The position numbers were made by a program, and so were the translations under genes. Of a stretch of 64,000 nucleotides of DNA, positions 35,041 through 44,244 are shown piece after piece. The notes beneath the pieces are model-generated. The model was not told where the DNA came from. It saw only the letters and a list, made by a program, of their open reading frames with translations, and ran no database searches. Within the stretch, counting starts at the first letter, position 1. Each line of letters starts with the position of its first letter. The DNA lies in contig JAUHYL010000006.1 in the NCBI GenBank assembly GCA_030426545.1, forward strand, positions 39,168 to 103,167, written 5' to 3'. This DNA is from Gammaproteobacteria bacterium. GTDB taxonomy: Bacteria; Pseudomonadota; Gammaproteobacteria; Pseudomonadales; Halieaceae.

Positions 35041-37167
35041 TCATTCCGCCCAACGGCCAACCACTACCTCCGGCTGCGTTACAAAGAACACCGCATCGTC
35101 ATGTAAAACCGACCGGCTGTTATACAGGCTGTGGTTCGGCCACGGCTGGTCTGCGGAGCGTTGCTCGCTGATCAGGCTGCCGCGGTGGTTCAGGCTGCCG
35201 GTAGCCGGATCGACTTCAAACTGGTGCAGGGCGTTGTCGCTCCACTCGTACCAGGGAAACTGGGTGTTTCCCACGTTCCCTTCGTCGTGACGCGCAACCG
35301 GTAGCGCCAGGCGGTACACGCCGTTCGCCTCCAACAGGGTAAGCGCGTGGTGATCATCCAGCGCGGGGCTGTAGCTGCCGCGCTTTCCGATTTCTTGGCT
35401 GGCCAATTCGACCGGGTTGGTGATGTCCGCGACGTTGAACAGCGCAACCTTGACCCCCTGCGTGAGCACCGCCCCGTGAGCAATGCTGACTTCCTGGCCC
35501 ACACCCAGCAGCAGTTCCTCTCCCAGCGGCTGCAGTTGGGTGGAGAAGCCGGGGAGTTCCAGTTCACCGGCAATTTTCGGATCCTGCGGGTTGGCCAGGT
35601 CTACGACGTACAGCGGATCAATGGTCTGGAAAGTGACGAGATACGCGCGGTCTCCCAGGAAGCGCGCGGCGTAGAGGTCTTCTCCGGGTTTGCCGATGTG
35701 ATCGGGACGCTGTGCGTTGGGAAGGCTGGCGATTGTTTCCAGGCGTTGGGTTGCGGTGTTTTCGCGCAGCACCGTGAGGCGATGGCGCCCGAGGTCTGCG
35801 GCGCTTTCTGTATCTGCAGTGGCCGGCAGCGTCGGTTCATCAATGTCCGGAACAGGAAACGTCACATTGTCCCAGGTGCTGCTGACCACGCGCAGGTCGG
35901 CGCCGCTCTCGGACATGAGGAAAGCCGGGTTGCTGGTGCCCAGGTAGCCCGGCACGTCACCCGAGCCCAGGTATTGTGGATTGCCGCCGCCCAGGCCCAC
36001 CTTGTGAATCACAGTGCGCTCTGCGGCACTGTAGGAGGTTATATAGAGGCTGTCTGGCGACACGTAAAAGCCGTTGGCGAAACCGTTGAGGCACAGGGAG
36101 TTGATGGTCTGCGGTGCGCGCAGGTCTATGGCGCTGATGGTAATGATGCTGCCGCTGGCCGGTGGCACGGGTAGCCCTTCGTAGGCTTCATTGGGCACAT
36201 AACAATCCGTACCAGCAAGCAGTTCCGTGGGCTCGCCATTGTTGAACGCAACATCAGGCATGAGATCATCCAGCGAGGCGGTGTCCATTAGGGCCTGGTT
36301 TGCCTGCTGCTCTTCCGCCGTGGTGGGGTAGAACACAAGGCCGTCGATGTGTGGCGTATGGCGTGTCACCAGGTACAGCACCTGGTCGACAATGCGCGAA
36401 GTCAGCAGGCTGCCCTGCAGTTCCAGTTGCCAGGCGTCCGTGGGATTTTCCGGGTCACCGACGTTCCAGGCGCGCACCTGTGTATTTTGATCCACCCAGT
36501 AGTAGTCGAACGCAAAAACGCTCCAGTGATAGCTATTGCCGTAGCCCACGTTGATCAGTTGCCGGTCGTCGTCACCGGTCAGGTAAAGCGCGCCACCGCT
36601 GCTGTCGCTTTCGAAGTTGATGGTGGCAAGTGCTTCGATGCCGGGCGTTGCCGGATCGGTGCGCAGTAAACGGATGCTGGCGTTGAAAGGGCCCGGTGCA
36701 AGGCTGATCGCGACCAGTTCATCAGTCGGCTCGGGGCCGCCCACCGGCGTGGGCGCGCCGCTGCCCAGGTCTTGTGAATAGTCCAGCACGTAGAGAATTT
36801 CGCCGTCGTACTTCACCCGGTCCGCTTCATCGACGCCGGCCTCCTGCAGGTTGGTCGTGGAGAAACCGGTTCCTGCGCCGCCGCTATCGCCGGTAAGGCC
36901 AGACTCGGGCGCGGCGATCAATTCTGCGGGTTCTCCAATGCTGGAGGCACCGGCGAGCCCACGGCGAAGGGTGGCGGCCAGTTCTGCATCCGATGCCACG
37001 GGCTTGAGGAGGCCGAAGCTTTGCACCGGGCCCGTCTCTCCCGGGGTGTTGCTGGCTCCACCGCCGCCGCCCCCGCCGCAGGCGGTCAGCATTATGCTTA
37101 ATGCCGTCGCTGTCAGCAGCGCGTCGCGGCCGGTCCCTATGATCGGAAAAGTGTTGTGTTGTGGCAT
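35041..37167 (-). CDS. Secreted beta-propeller domain lipoprotein
   Basis: The 708-residue protein has a signal peptide and lipobox (LTACGGG) followed by a run of seven glycines. The typical opening of the beta-propeller-domain family is present (TTNLQEAGVDEADRVKYDGEILYVLD near residue 110), and repeated blade-like segments follow to the end. No enzymatic residues are apparent. The role of this family is unknown; it is an envelope-exposed protein. ATG at 37167 has GGGAG eight bases upstream, so I prefer it to the longer frame. It is divergent from the MipA operon and may share its control region. Confidence 0.85.
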   Translation of the reverse strand: MPQHNTFPIIGTGRDALLTATALSIMLTACGGGGGGGASNTPGETGPVQSFGLLKPVASDAELAATLRRGLAGASSIGEPAELIAAPESGLTGDSGGAGTGFSTTNLQEAGVDEADRVKYDGEILYVLDYSQDLGSGAPTPVGGPEPTDELVAISLAPGPFNASIRLLRTDPATPGIEALATINFESDSSGGALYLTGDDDRQLINVGYGNSYHWSVFAFDYYWVDQNTQVRAWNVGDPENPTDAWQLELQGSLLTSRIVDQVLYLVTRHTPHIDGLVFYPTTAEEQQANQALMDTASLDDLMPDVAFNNGEPTELLAGTDCYVPNEAYEGLPVPPASGSIITISAIDLRAPQTINSLCLNGFANGFYVSPDSLYITSYSAAERTVIHKVGLGGGNPQYLGSGDVPGYLGTSNPAFLMSESGADLRVVSSTWDNVTFPVPDIDEPTLPATADTESAADLGRHRLTVLRENTATQRLETIASLPNAQRPDHIGKPGEDLYAARFLGDRAYLVTFQTIDPLYVVDLANPQDPKIAGELELPGFSTQLQPLGEELLLGVGQEVSIAHGAVLTQGVKVALFNVADITNPVELASQEIGKRGSYSPALDDHHALTLLEANGVYRLALPVARHDEGNVGNTQFPWYEWSDNALHQFEVDPATGSLNHRGSLISEQRSADQPWPNHSLYNSRSVLHDDAVFFVTQPEVVVGRWAE

Positions 37168-37246
37168 GATCCGTCTCCCCGTGGTGTAGCGCATTCCTTT
37201 GCTATCACGCTAGTTACCTGACGCAGAATATGCTGTAGCAAAACTG

Positions 37247-37335
37247 CGTTAAAGTGTTGCTTTCTGTTAACCGCGGGGCGGCGCGCCTGTGCTGGATCCA
37301 TTAACACTTTCTAACAGATTCCAAGACTTGTTAAC
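37247..37335. promoter_or_regulatory. Candidate operator region with inverted and direct repeats
   Basis: The divergent region before the MipA operon has a perfect eight-base inverted repeat, AAAGTGTT at 37251-37258 and AACACTTT at 37303-37310. Two direct copies of TGTTAAC lie at 37265-37271 and 37329-37335. GTTAA-type words recur several times. The downstream response regulator at 38782 may bind here, but that is inference. Confidence 0.4.
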
Positions 37336-37369
37336 GGACACTCCCCGGGGGCTGTGTCACGCTGCGCTT

Positions 37370-38350
37370 ATGTGCCTGTTACGACTGAAAACTCCCGCAG
37401 CGTTGTTTGCGCTTCTGTTAGTAACGCTGCAGCCTCTGACCCTGCGTGCAGAAGGCGGCGGAACCCCGGTGGAATGCAGCGTGTCGTCATCTGAGCAGGT
37501 GCTTGCCGATGCCGACGCGGCCGAAAAGGCGCCGCCCCCTTGCGCACAACTGTTGCTGGAAGACGATTACACATCAGTCGGGAGTCGCTGGCGAATCGGC
37601 TTCGGCGCCGGCTATGGCGAGCGCAGTAATCCGTTGATCCAGTCCGACGACATTCCTATTTACGGCATCCTGCAGTTGTCCTGGTTCGGTGAACATTTTT
37701 TCTTCGACAATGGCGATGTTGGCTGGTTTATGGCCGACGGTGCCCACTGGAGCGCGAACCTGATTGCCGGTGTTGGCGGCGAGCGCAGTTTCTTTTCCTT
37801 TCTCAATGACAGCCCGGTGGGGTTCCCACCGCTGGGCACCGAGTTGGGCGGGCCCGGTATGAGTACGGGCCCCGATGGCACAGTAGCGGCCGATCCGCCA
37901 CCGCCGGAGGCACCGGACAGGGACTATGTGATCGATGGTGGCGTGGAGCTGCTGTACGAGTGGGGTGGGTCGGAGCTGCAGATGCAGTTGCTCACCGATA
38001 TCAGCGACAAACACAACGGCCAGGAGCTGTGGTTGTCCTGGGGGCTGCCGCAAAAATGGGGCAGCCTGTCCGTTTACCCCTCTCTGGGCGTGACCTGGAT
38101 GAGCGCTGACGCGGCGGACTATTACTTCGGCGTGCGCGCGAGCGAGGCGCAGCCCGGCTTGCCGGCCTACGACGTGGGCAATGCATTGAACTACTTCGCG
38201 CGCCTCTCTCTGAGCTATCGCCTGGGAGAGCACTGGCAGCTGGTCTCGGTGTTGCAGTACGAACAGCTGGCCGATGACATTGCGGACAGTCCTTCGGTGG
38301 CAGAGGACCACGTCACCACCAGCTTCATTGGGCTCTACTATGAGTTCTAG
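37370..38350 (+). CDS. MipA/OmpV family outer membrane protein
   Basis: A protein of 326 residues with a signal peptide (ALFALLLVTLQPLTLRA) and a mature part made of alternating beta-strands that end in the aromatic FIGLYYEF. This is the typical closing strand of an outer membrane barrel. MipA/OmpV proteins are barrels often linked to peptidoglycan scaffolding or osmotic or antibiotic response. ATG at 37370 is taken because the signal peptide begins there. The next gene, DUF3019, overlaps its stop, and a two-component system follows. A proline-rich loop (PPPPEAPDRD) lies in the middle. Confidence 0.83.
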   Translation: MCLLRLKTPAALFALLLVTLQPLTLRAEGGGTPVECSVSSSEQVLADADAAEKAPPPCAQLLLEDDYTSVGSRWRIGFGAGYGERSNPLIQSDDIPIYGILQLSWFGEHFFFDNGDVGWFMADGAHWSANLIAGVGGERSFFSFLNDSPVGFPPLGTELGGPGMSTGPDGTVAADPPPPEAPDRDYVIDGGVELLYEWGGSELQMQLLTDISDKHNGQELWLSWGLPQKWGSLSVYPSLGVTWMSADAADYYFGVRASEAQPGLPAYDVGNALNYFARLSLSYRLGEHWQLVSVLQYEQLADDIADSPSVAEDHVTTSFIGLYYEF

Positions 38351-38768
38351 GGAGTTCAGGACATGTAGTCGTTGGCCTCATGGTGCAGTGCTGCTGACGG
38401 TTCTGTGGCTGTGCTTCAACCCGGTCGCGCTGGCCGATGATCGGCTGGTGCTTACCGCGCGCCCCGGGCTGTGCATTTTACCCGATGCGGATACCCCGCA
38501 ATGCGTGATGGGCGTGGCGTTAGAGTGGCGCGGCCCGACAGGCGATTACTGCCTTTACCAGTCCGGGCGACGCGAGCCGCTGGCGTGCTGGGAGGGCAGC
38601 CGGGCGGGCGAGTCGCAGGCACGCGTGGCGTCGCCGCAGGATGTGTCCTTCTGGCTACAGGAAGAGGGCTCGGTGCAAGCGTTGGCGCAAATTACGGTGC
38701 GCGTCGTTCGTCTCGCGCAACAGCGTCCGGAACGGCGCCGCAGACGCCACGCCTGGGCGCCCCTGTGA
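38340..38768 (+). CDS. DUF3019 family secreted protein
   Basis: The 142-residue protein has an N-terminal hydrophobic segment (signal peptide ending near ALADDR). The DUF3019 core follows: LTARPGLCILPDADTPQCVMGVALEWRG, then YCLYQSGRREPLACWEG with four conserved cysteines likely paired by disulfides in the periplasm. It ends in a basic tail (RRRRRHAWAPL). The ATG at 38340 overlaps the MipA stop by eleven bases, and the response regulator gene starts 13 bases after its stop. DUF3019 genes accompany MipA/OmpV and an RstAB-like pair in other marine gammaproteobacteria. Function is unknown; it may be a sensed or accessory periplasmic factor. Confidence 0.78.
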   Translation: MSSREFRTCSRWPHGAVLLTVLWLCFNPVALADDRLVLTARPGLCILPDADTPQCVMGVALEWRGPTGDYCLYQSGRREPLACWEGSRAGESQARVASPQDVSFWLQEEGSVQALAQITVRVVRLAQQRPERRRRRHAWAPL

Positions 38769-38781
38769 TAGGCTGGGGCCT

Positions 38782-39474
38782 ATGAATCCGCAACGTATTC
38801 TGCTGGTTGAGGACGACCTGAGGTTGGCGGAATTGGTCCGCGAATTTCTTCACCAGCACAACTTTGAAGTGCAACTCGAAACCCGTGGCGATGACGCTCT
38901 CGCCAACTTTTCTGCCGCTGTCGATCTGGTGATTCTCGACGTGATGGTGCCCGGCATGGATGGTCTGAGCCTGTGCCGCAAGCTGCGCGAAGGGTATTCA
39001 GGCCCCATCATGATGCTCACTGCCAAGGGCGGGGATATCGACCAGGTGCTGGGTCTGGAGCTGGGCGCGGACGATTATGTCGTCAAACCGGTTGAGCCGC
39101 GCGTGCTGCTGGCGCGTATTCAGGCACTGCTGCGACGTTTCGCACGTGCCGCGACGCCAGACGGGGAACTGCGTTTTGGCGAACTGGTTATCAAGCGTGG
39201 CGCGCAGGAAGTGACCTTGCGCGATCAACCGCTGGGATTGACCACTCAGGAATTTGATCTGCTGTACCTGTTGTCCTCGCGCCCCGGCGAAGTGCTCACG
39301 CGGGGAGAAATCTATGAACAGCTGCGCGGTCTGGAGTATGACGGCCTGGATCGCACAGTGGATGTCTGCGTTTCTCATCTGCGGAAGAAACTGGGCGATG
39401 ACGGCGAGCGACCGCACTTCATCAAGACGATCTGGGGCAAAGGCTACCTCTTCGTCGCCGACGGCCCGGGCTGA
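38782..39474 (+). CDS. OmpR-family response regulator
   Basis: A 230-residue two-component regulator. The receiver domain (1-120) has acidic residues in LVEDD, the phosphorylated Asp53 in ILDVMVPGMD, and the lysine in VVKPVEP. Residues about 135-228 form a winged-helix OmpR-type DNA-binding domain ending in KTIWGKGYLFV. It likely controls the MipA/DUF3019 genes and perhaps the divergent beta-propeller gene. It lies in the operon just before its kinase (two-base gap). RstA is the closest named analogue by gene arrangement. Confidence 0.9.
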   Translation: MNPQRILLVEDDLRLAELVREFLHQHNFEVQLETRGDDALANFSAAVDLVILDVMVPGMDGLSLCRKLREGYSGPIMMLTAKGGDIDQVLGLELGADDYVVKPVEPRVLLARIQALLRRFARAATPDGELRFGELVIKRGAQEVTLRDQPLGLTTQEFDLLYLLSSRPGEVLTRGEIYEQLRGLEYDGLDRTVDVCVSHLRKKLGDDGERPHFIKTIWGKGYLFVADGPG

Positions 39475-39476
39475 AT

Positions 39477-40769
39477 ATGTCGCGCGTGCGCTGGGTATTC
39501 CTGCGGGCCTACCTGCTGGTTGCTGCGCTGGTGCTGGTGACCGGCCTCGGTTTGGAAGCGCTGCTCGCGGAGCGCGATCAGCAGGCGCTGGCACAGCGCG
39601 AAGCCGCCTTACTCGAAGGTGCTTTTCGTTACGCGGAAATCGTGCGCGACCAGTCAGGGCCCATCGATAACGCCGCTTTTTCGCAGCGCCTCACCCGGGA
39701 TCTAACGCTGCCGGCTGCGCTGTTTCCGCTGGCCGATTTTCAGGCGCTGGAAGCGCGCTATGCGCAGCTTGCCGCGGGGGAGACCCTGCAACTTTACGAT
39801 ACCGAGGACCGACCGGTATTTTATCGCCGCCTCGCGGCGTCGCCCTGGGTGTTGGCGCTGGGGCCTGCGCCCGGGTTGGAGAACGAGCGCGCAAAGTGGG
39901 TGGTGCCGCTGTTTTATGCATTTATCGCGTTGGCCGTGTATCTGTGGATTCGCCCGCTCACCAAAGATCTGGAAGCGTTGCAGAACGCCGCGCAGGCTTT
40001 CGGCCGCCAGGACTTTGGCAGCCGTGCCAGTCTCCCGGCCGGTTCATGGCTGCGACCGCTGGCCGACGCCTTCAACAGCATGGCCCAGCGCATTCAGTGG
40101 TTGCTGCAGTCGCACCGGGAGCTGACCCACGCGGTAAGCCATGAGCTGCGTACACCGCTGGCGCGGCTGCGCTTCAGCCTGGAGATGCTGGGCAATGCCG
40201 AGGAAGCAGATCGCGAGCGATTTCGCAGTTCGATGAATCGGGACATCGAGGAGCTCAATCAGCTGGCGGAAGAGATGCTCGGTTATGCTGAGCTGGAACA
40301 GGGCAATCTGTCAGGGCAACTGCAACCGTTCGAAGTCGCCGCCTGGCTACAGACCTATGTCGAATACTACAACGAGCATTCCCCGGGGATAGCGCTTACG
40401 CTGGGAACGTTACCTCCGGCCAGTGCGGTCGTTGCGGCAGATGAGCGCCTGCTCGGGCGCGCGCTGGACAATCTTGTCGGCAATGCCCAGCGGTTTGCCC
40501 GGTCCCGAATCACACTCCGCGCCCAGCTGTCACAGGGAACCTGCAGCGTGCACGTCGTTGACGATGGTCCGGGCATTCCGCCAGACAAGCGCCAGGCGGT
40601 GTTGTCGGCCTATGTTCGCCTGGCGCCGGATGAGGCGAGGGAACGACAGGGTTTCGGACTCGGCCTTGCCATCGTCAACCGCATCATGGCCATGCATCGG
40701 GGTGAAGTTATCATTGCGGACGCAGAATCCGGTGGCGCGGATATCAGCCTGCGCTGGCCTGCTGTGTGA
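39477..40769 (+). CDS. Sensor histidine kinase, RstB-like
   Basis: The 430-residue kinase has an N-terminal membrane helix, a periplasmic sensor of about 120 residues, a second helix (FYAFIALAVYLWI), a HAMP-like linker, and the H-box HAVSHELRTPLARLRF. Next come the N-box NLVGNAQRFA and ATP-binding motifs DDGPGIPPDKR and GFGLGLAIVNRIM. It should phosphorylate the upstream response regulator in response to an envelope signal. It is the last gene of the MipA-DUF3019-regulator-kinase unit. The signal is not known. Confidence 0.9.
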   Translation: MSRVRWVFLRAYLLVAALVLVTGLGLEALLAERDQQALAQREAALLEGAFRYAEIVRDQSGPIDNAAFSQRLTRDLTLPAALFPLADFQALEARYAQLAAGETLQLYDTEDRPVFYRRLAASPWVLALGPAPGLENERAKWVVPLFYAFIALAVYLWIRPLTKDLEALQNAAQAFGRQDFGSRASLPAGSWLRPLADAFNSMAQRIQWLLQSHRELTHAVSHELRTPLARLRFSLEMLGNAEEADRERFRSSMNRDIEELNQLAEEMLGYAELEQGNLSGQLQPFEVAAWLQTYVEYYNEHSPGIALTLGTLPPASAVVAADERLLGRALDNLVGNAQRFARSRITLRAQLSQGTCSVHVVDDGPGIPPDKRQAVLSAYVRLAPDEARERQGFGLGLAIVNRIMAMHRGEVIIADAESGGADISLRWPAV

Positions 40770-40844
40770 GTGCAGCTGGCGCAGCGCGTGAAGAGTGTTG
40801 GTTGGTAGACCTTTGTTCGGTGCGACGACTCAGTGCCCGGGTTT

Positions 40845-41738
40845 TCAGGCGGCTCGATCTATCAGCTGTAACGCATCCGGCCGAAGGTGTCCCTGTGCCA
40901 TTTCGTCGCGCAGCTGCGACTCGGTAATCTCGCCGTCCTCCATTGCCTCACGCACGAGGTTGAAGAAAAAAGCCTCCTGCTTCGGGTCGGGATGGGCGTC
41001 GTAGGTGCCGGCAAACTTGTAGTCACCGAACAGGGCGCGACGACCGCGGCGAATCCAGTGTCGCGGCGGAAAGAGCTGAAAGGTATCTGCGGGGCGGTAG
41101 TCAATTTTCAGGCCGGTTTTCCACGGCTGTGTTTTGCGCTTGGTGTTGTGCAGGAGCTTGGTGTTTTCGGTCAGGTTGTCGAAGTCATTCCACTCGCTTT
41201 CCAGCACGCCAATCGTGGCCGCATCTTCCAGCTTCAGTGATACCCAGTCCATGTAATCGCGTTTGGCGGGCACGAACATCTGGGCGAAATCGCGCTCAAA
41301 CTGCCAGTGCGTCAGCTTGGCACAGTCCAGCAGCATCACGCTGCTGGCGTAGGCGCCCTTGCGCCCTTTGCGACCCGACTTTGGGCGGCACATGATGGCG
41401 GCGCCGTGCATATCGCGTTGCAGCAGTTCCAGAATGTCGCCGATGGCAAAAATATCCGGATCCATGACCACCGCGCGACCCGTGTAGTCCATAAGTTGCG
41501 GCGGCGCGAAACGCAGGGGTGTAAAAGACTGCAGATCATTGTTCAGCCACGGGCGCTTGTCGCCGTCGCGCAAATAGAGCTGGCCTTCCCGCTCGGCCAT
41601 GCAGGGAAAGTCTTTGACCTCAATGAACTTCAGATCGAAGCTGTCAGGGTTCGCGGAACGCTTGCGCAGAGAGTAGCGGCTGACCTGGGCGCCCAGCATC
41701 TGCTTGTCGTTGGTGTGGATGAATACGGTAGGCTTCAA
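40845..41738 (-). CDS. GT8-like glycosyltransferase family protein, copy 1
   Basis: A protein of about 297 residues with a glycosyltransferase-A-like pattern: an N-terminal HTNDKQMLGAQVSRYSLRKR, the metal-binding DxD as VVMDPDIFAIGDI near residue 95, and LLHNTKRKTQPWKTGL near residue 195, recalling the HxxGxxKPW end of GT8 enzymes. The probable start is TTG at 41738, aligned to paralogues at 44047 and 48146 and preceded by GAGAAA; longer upstream frames lack family similarity. It is divergent from an ELM1 gene. Function is inferred as sugar transfer; donor and acceptor are unknown. Confidence 0.7.
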   Translation of the reverse strand: MKPTVFIHTNDKQMLGAQVSRYSLRKRSANPDSFDLKFIEVKDFPCMAEREGQLYLRDGDKRPWLNNDLQSFTPLRFAPPQLMDYTGRAVVMDPDIFAIGDILELLQRDMHGAAIMCRPKSGRKGRKGAYASSVMLLDCAKLTHWQFERDFAQMFVPAKRDYMDWVSLKLEDAATIGVLESEWNDFDNLTENTKLLHNTKRKTQPWKTGLKIDYRPADTFQLFPPRHWIRRGRRALFGDYKFAGTYDAHPDPKQEAFFFNLVREAMEDGEITESQLRDEMAQGHLRPDALQLIDRAA

Positions 41739-42018
41739 AGCGGCGTTTCTCGCTAAAAACACGGGGGATAGTCTAGCGCCAGCGGCGCTGTGCTTAAATC
41801 CTTGCCTTTGGCAATTTTCCGGAGGTGGATGACGCCCTGTGATGGCGCAATTCTCGCCCGGGGTGATTGGCTGTGAAATAATGCCCGCGTCCCTGAGTGA
41901 CTTGCAGACGGCTTGCAGTGCCTTGCTGCAGCGGCTCTGACTGCGCAGCGAATTCGCAGTCGACAGGGGTTCGGTCGGGTATGACTTTCCGTGGGCAACG
42001 AATGAAAGGAGGCGGCGC
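41739..42018. other. Divergent intergenic region, 280 bases
   Basis: This region lies between the GT8-like gene and ELM1 copy 3. No coding frame is convincing. It ends with AAAGGAGG at 42005-42012, a strong ribosome binding site that decides the TTG start at 42019. It should contain promoters for both genes. Confidence 0.5.
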
Positions 42019-43122
42019 TTGGCGGCAGGACAACACAATGTCTGGTGCCTTCTCGGTAAGAAAGCGGGAGACAATACCCAGGTCCTTGCGCTGGCGCGTG
42101 CTGTGGGCAGCGATTTCGAGGAAAAGCACATCGTGGCGCGCCCCTGGGAACTGCTTGCCCATCTCTGCCTCGGCATTACCCTGGCGGGAATCGACCGTCG
42201 CGCGTCCAGTGCGCTAGCCGCGCCCTGGCCGGACCTGGTGATCAGCGCTGGCAGGCGCAATGAACCGGTGGCGCGCTGGATCAAGCGTCAATCCGGTGGG
42301 CGTACGCGGTTGGTACATATAGGGCGCCCCTGGGCGCCCCTCGATTGCTATGACCTCATTGTCACCACGCCGCAGTACTTCCTGCCTCAACAGGACAACA
42401 TCTTGCATAACGCGCTGCCCCTGCATGAACCAGCGGTAAGCGGCGCGGCCGCTGCGCTACAGGGTTGGCGCGAGCAGTTCGCATCGCTGCCACGACCGTG
42501 GATCGCCGTGCTGGTGGGAGGTGATAGCGGCCGCTTTGTGCTCACGGCCCGCAAAGGCGGCCGACTGGGTGCTATGGCGGATGAACTCGCCCGTAACAGC
42601 GGCGGTTCACTGTTGGTCACCGACAGTCCGCGCACACCGACCGCTGCGGGAGATGCCCTGCAAAGCGCACTCACCGCGCCGCATTTCTGTTATCGCGTTC
42701 GCAGCGGCGGTGACAATCCCTACCAGGCTGTGCTCGCGCTGGCAGACGCGTTTATCGTAACAGGCGAATCCATGTCCATGCTGTCGGAGGCTGCAGATAC
42801 CCGAAGGCCGCTGTACATTTTTGATCCGGGCGATGGTGACAGCCGCTGGTGGTCGCTGCCGCATGCGTGGCGTTACAAGCCACTGAGCTTTCGCCTGGCG
42901 ATGCGCTTCGGGCCGGCGCGCATGCGCCGCGACGTAGGGAGAATTCAAGCCGCGCTGGTGGAATCCGGTCGCGCACATTGGCTGCGGCACGAGGATTCCA
43001 GCGCGGCAGTGCGCGCTATCGGCGAAGCAGGATTACGTGCGGGGGAGAGTTCGGATGGCCCGGGCGCAGCGCAGTTGGAACTGGCGCGCAGCGCTGAGGC
43101 GGTCAGGCGGCTTTTGACATAG
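42019..43122 (+). CDS. ELM1-family (DUF1022) protein, copy 3
   Basis: A protein of 367 residues. Features match the copies at 22739 and 28930: APWPDLVISAGRRNEPVARWI, VLVGGDSGRFVLTARKGGRL near residue 165, and NPYQAVLALADAFIVTGESMSMLSEAADTRRP near residue 235. In the last segment the usual DS is ES. TTG is the start, with AGGAGG six to seven bases upstream. It overlaps the convergent GT8-like gene at 43103 by 20 bases. It resembles copy 1 more than copy 2 in its N-terminal half. The reaction is unproven. Confidence 0.8.
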   Translation: MAAGQHNVWCLLGKKAGDNTQVLALARAVGSDFEEKHIVARPWELLAHLCLGITLAGIDRRASSALAAPWPDLVISAGRRNEPVARWIKRQSGGRTRLVHIGRPWAPLDCYDLIVTTPQYFLPQQDNILHNALPLHEPAVSGAAAALQGWREQFASLPRPWIAVLVGGDSGRFVLTARKGGRLGAMADELARNSGGSLLVTDSPRTPTAAGDALQSALTAPHFCYRVRSGGDNPYQAVLALADAFIVTGESMSMLSEAADTRRPLYIFDPGDGDSRWWSLPHAWRYKPLSFRLAMRFGPARMRRDVGRIQAALVESGRAHWLRHEDSSAAVRAIGEAGLRAGESSDGPGAAQLELARSAEAVRRLLT

Positions 43123-44047
43123 CGCTGAGCGGGTGCGCCGGCGCCGGCGGTAGATCGGGCGTTTTCTCCAGAATTTCAAACGCATCGTGGCGCACGTGGT
43201 TCAGCGACATTTCGTTGCGCAGGAACTCTTCGCTTATCTTGCCTTCATTGACGCACTCTTTGAGCAAGCCGAAAAAGAAGGCTTCCTGGTTCTGGTCGGG
43301 GTGCTGCTTGTAGTTGCCCAGGAAGGCGTATTCTCCAAACAGCTTGCGCCGCGCGCGCATTACCCAGGCCGCCGGCGGGAACAGACGGAAGCGTTCCGCC
43401 GGGCGCCAGTCTGTCGGCAGGCCGGTTTTCCAGGGTTGTGTCTTGCGCCGCGTGGTGTGCAGCATCCTGGTGGCGAGCGTGAAATTGTCAAAGTCGTTCC
43501 ACTCGTTCTCGAAATAACCGATGCTGTCTTCGCTTTCTTCGCGCAGGCAGATCCACGGTTGGTAGTCCTGGGTAAAGGCGAACATCGCTTCAAACTTTTT
43601 CTCGGCGTCCCAGTGCGTCAATTGCGCGCAATCGAGCAGCATGACACTGCTCGCCTTGCACTTGTCGATCAGGCCCTTGGGCCCGGAACGCATGCGGCAC
43701 ATGATGGACTTGCCCTGCATGTCACGACTGAGCAATTCCCAGATGTCGCAGGTGGCGAAAATATCCGGATCAATGACCACGGCTCGCCCCTCGTAATCCA
43801 TCAGTTTCGGGGGCATGAAGCGCGTGGGTGTAAAGGATTGCAAATCGTCGTTGAGCCACACGCGCTTTACACCATCGCGCAGATACTCGTCACCCTCGTG
43901 CGCGGCAAACATCGGGTAGTCGCGGCTGTCCATGAGGACCACGTCAAACTTGTCGTTGTTCTGTGAGTAACGGCGCAGCGCGTGCTCGGCGACAATAGCG
44001 CCGGTAATCTGCTTGTGGTTTGTCTGTATAAATACGGCGGCTTTCAT
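43103..44047 (-). CDS. GT8-like glycosyltransferase family protein, copy 2
   Basis: The 314-residue protein is a clear paralogue of the ones at 40845 and 48146. It has AAVFIQTNHKQITGAIVAEH, DxD as VVIDPDIFATCDIWE near residue 95, SSVMLLDCAQLTHWD, and LHTTRRKTQPWKTGLPTDWRP, with a C-terminal HPDQNQEAFFFGLLKECVNEG. ATG at 44047 aligns with copy 3, and the 14 residues of an upstream frame are unlikely. It overlaps the convergent ELM1 gene by 20 bases. GT-A fold is suggested; substrate unknown. Confidence 0.72.
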   Translation of the reverse strand: MKAAVFIQTNHKQITGAIVAEHALRRYSQNNDKFDVVLMDSRDYPMFAAHEGDEYLRDGVKRVWLNDDLQSFTPTRFMPPKLMDYEGRAVVIDPDIFATCDIWELLSRDMQGKSIMCRMRSGPKGLIDKCKASSVMLLDCAQLTHWDAEKKFEAMFAFTQDYQPWICLREESEDSIGYFENEWNDFDNFTLATRMLHTTRRKTQPWKTGLPTDWRPAERFRLFPPAAWVMRARRKLFGEYAFLGNYKQHPDQNQEAFFFGLLKECVNEGKISEEFLRNEMSLNHVRHDAFEILEKTPDLPPAPAHPLSAMSKAA

Positions 44048-44202
44048 GGCATTCGCGGCGCGCTTCGGGGATGCTGGGAATGGGCGCAACTATAAAGGAA
44101 CAGGGCGTTTTTTTCCATTTTGCGGGGTCAGTTTGAGCGTGAATATTGCTGGCCATAACGCTTTCCGGCCCGGTTGAGAAGTGCCGGGACGGCTGTTCCT
44201 CG

Positions 44203-44214
44203 GGCCGGCCGGCC
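44203..44214. other. 12-base GGCC palindrome between gene ends and starts
   Basis: GGCCGGCCGGCC at 44203-44214 is a perfect palindrome in the gap after the nucleotidyltransferase-like gene and upstream of the GT8-like gene at 44047. Other GC-rich hairpins flank it. It may be part of a terminator, but no T-run follows. Confidence 0.25.
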
Positions 44215-44244
44215 GCGGGTTAGCGGCGCCCGTAAGTGGCGGAG

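Noticed and set aside
44203..44214. GGCC palindrome as a functional operator
   Set aside because: Such short GC palindromes are expected by chance in GC-rich DNA and no partner site was seen.
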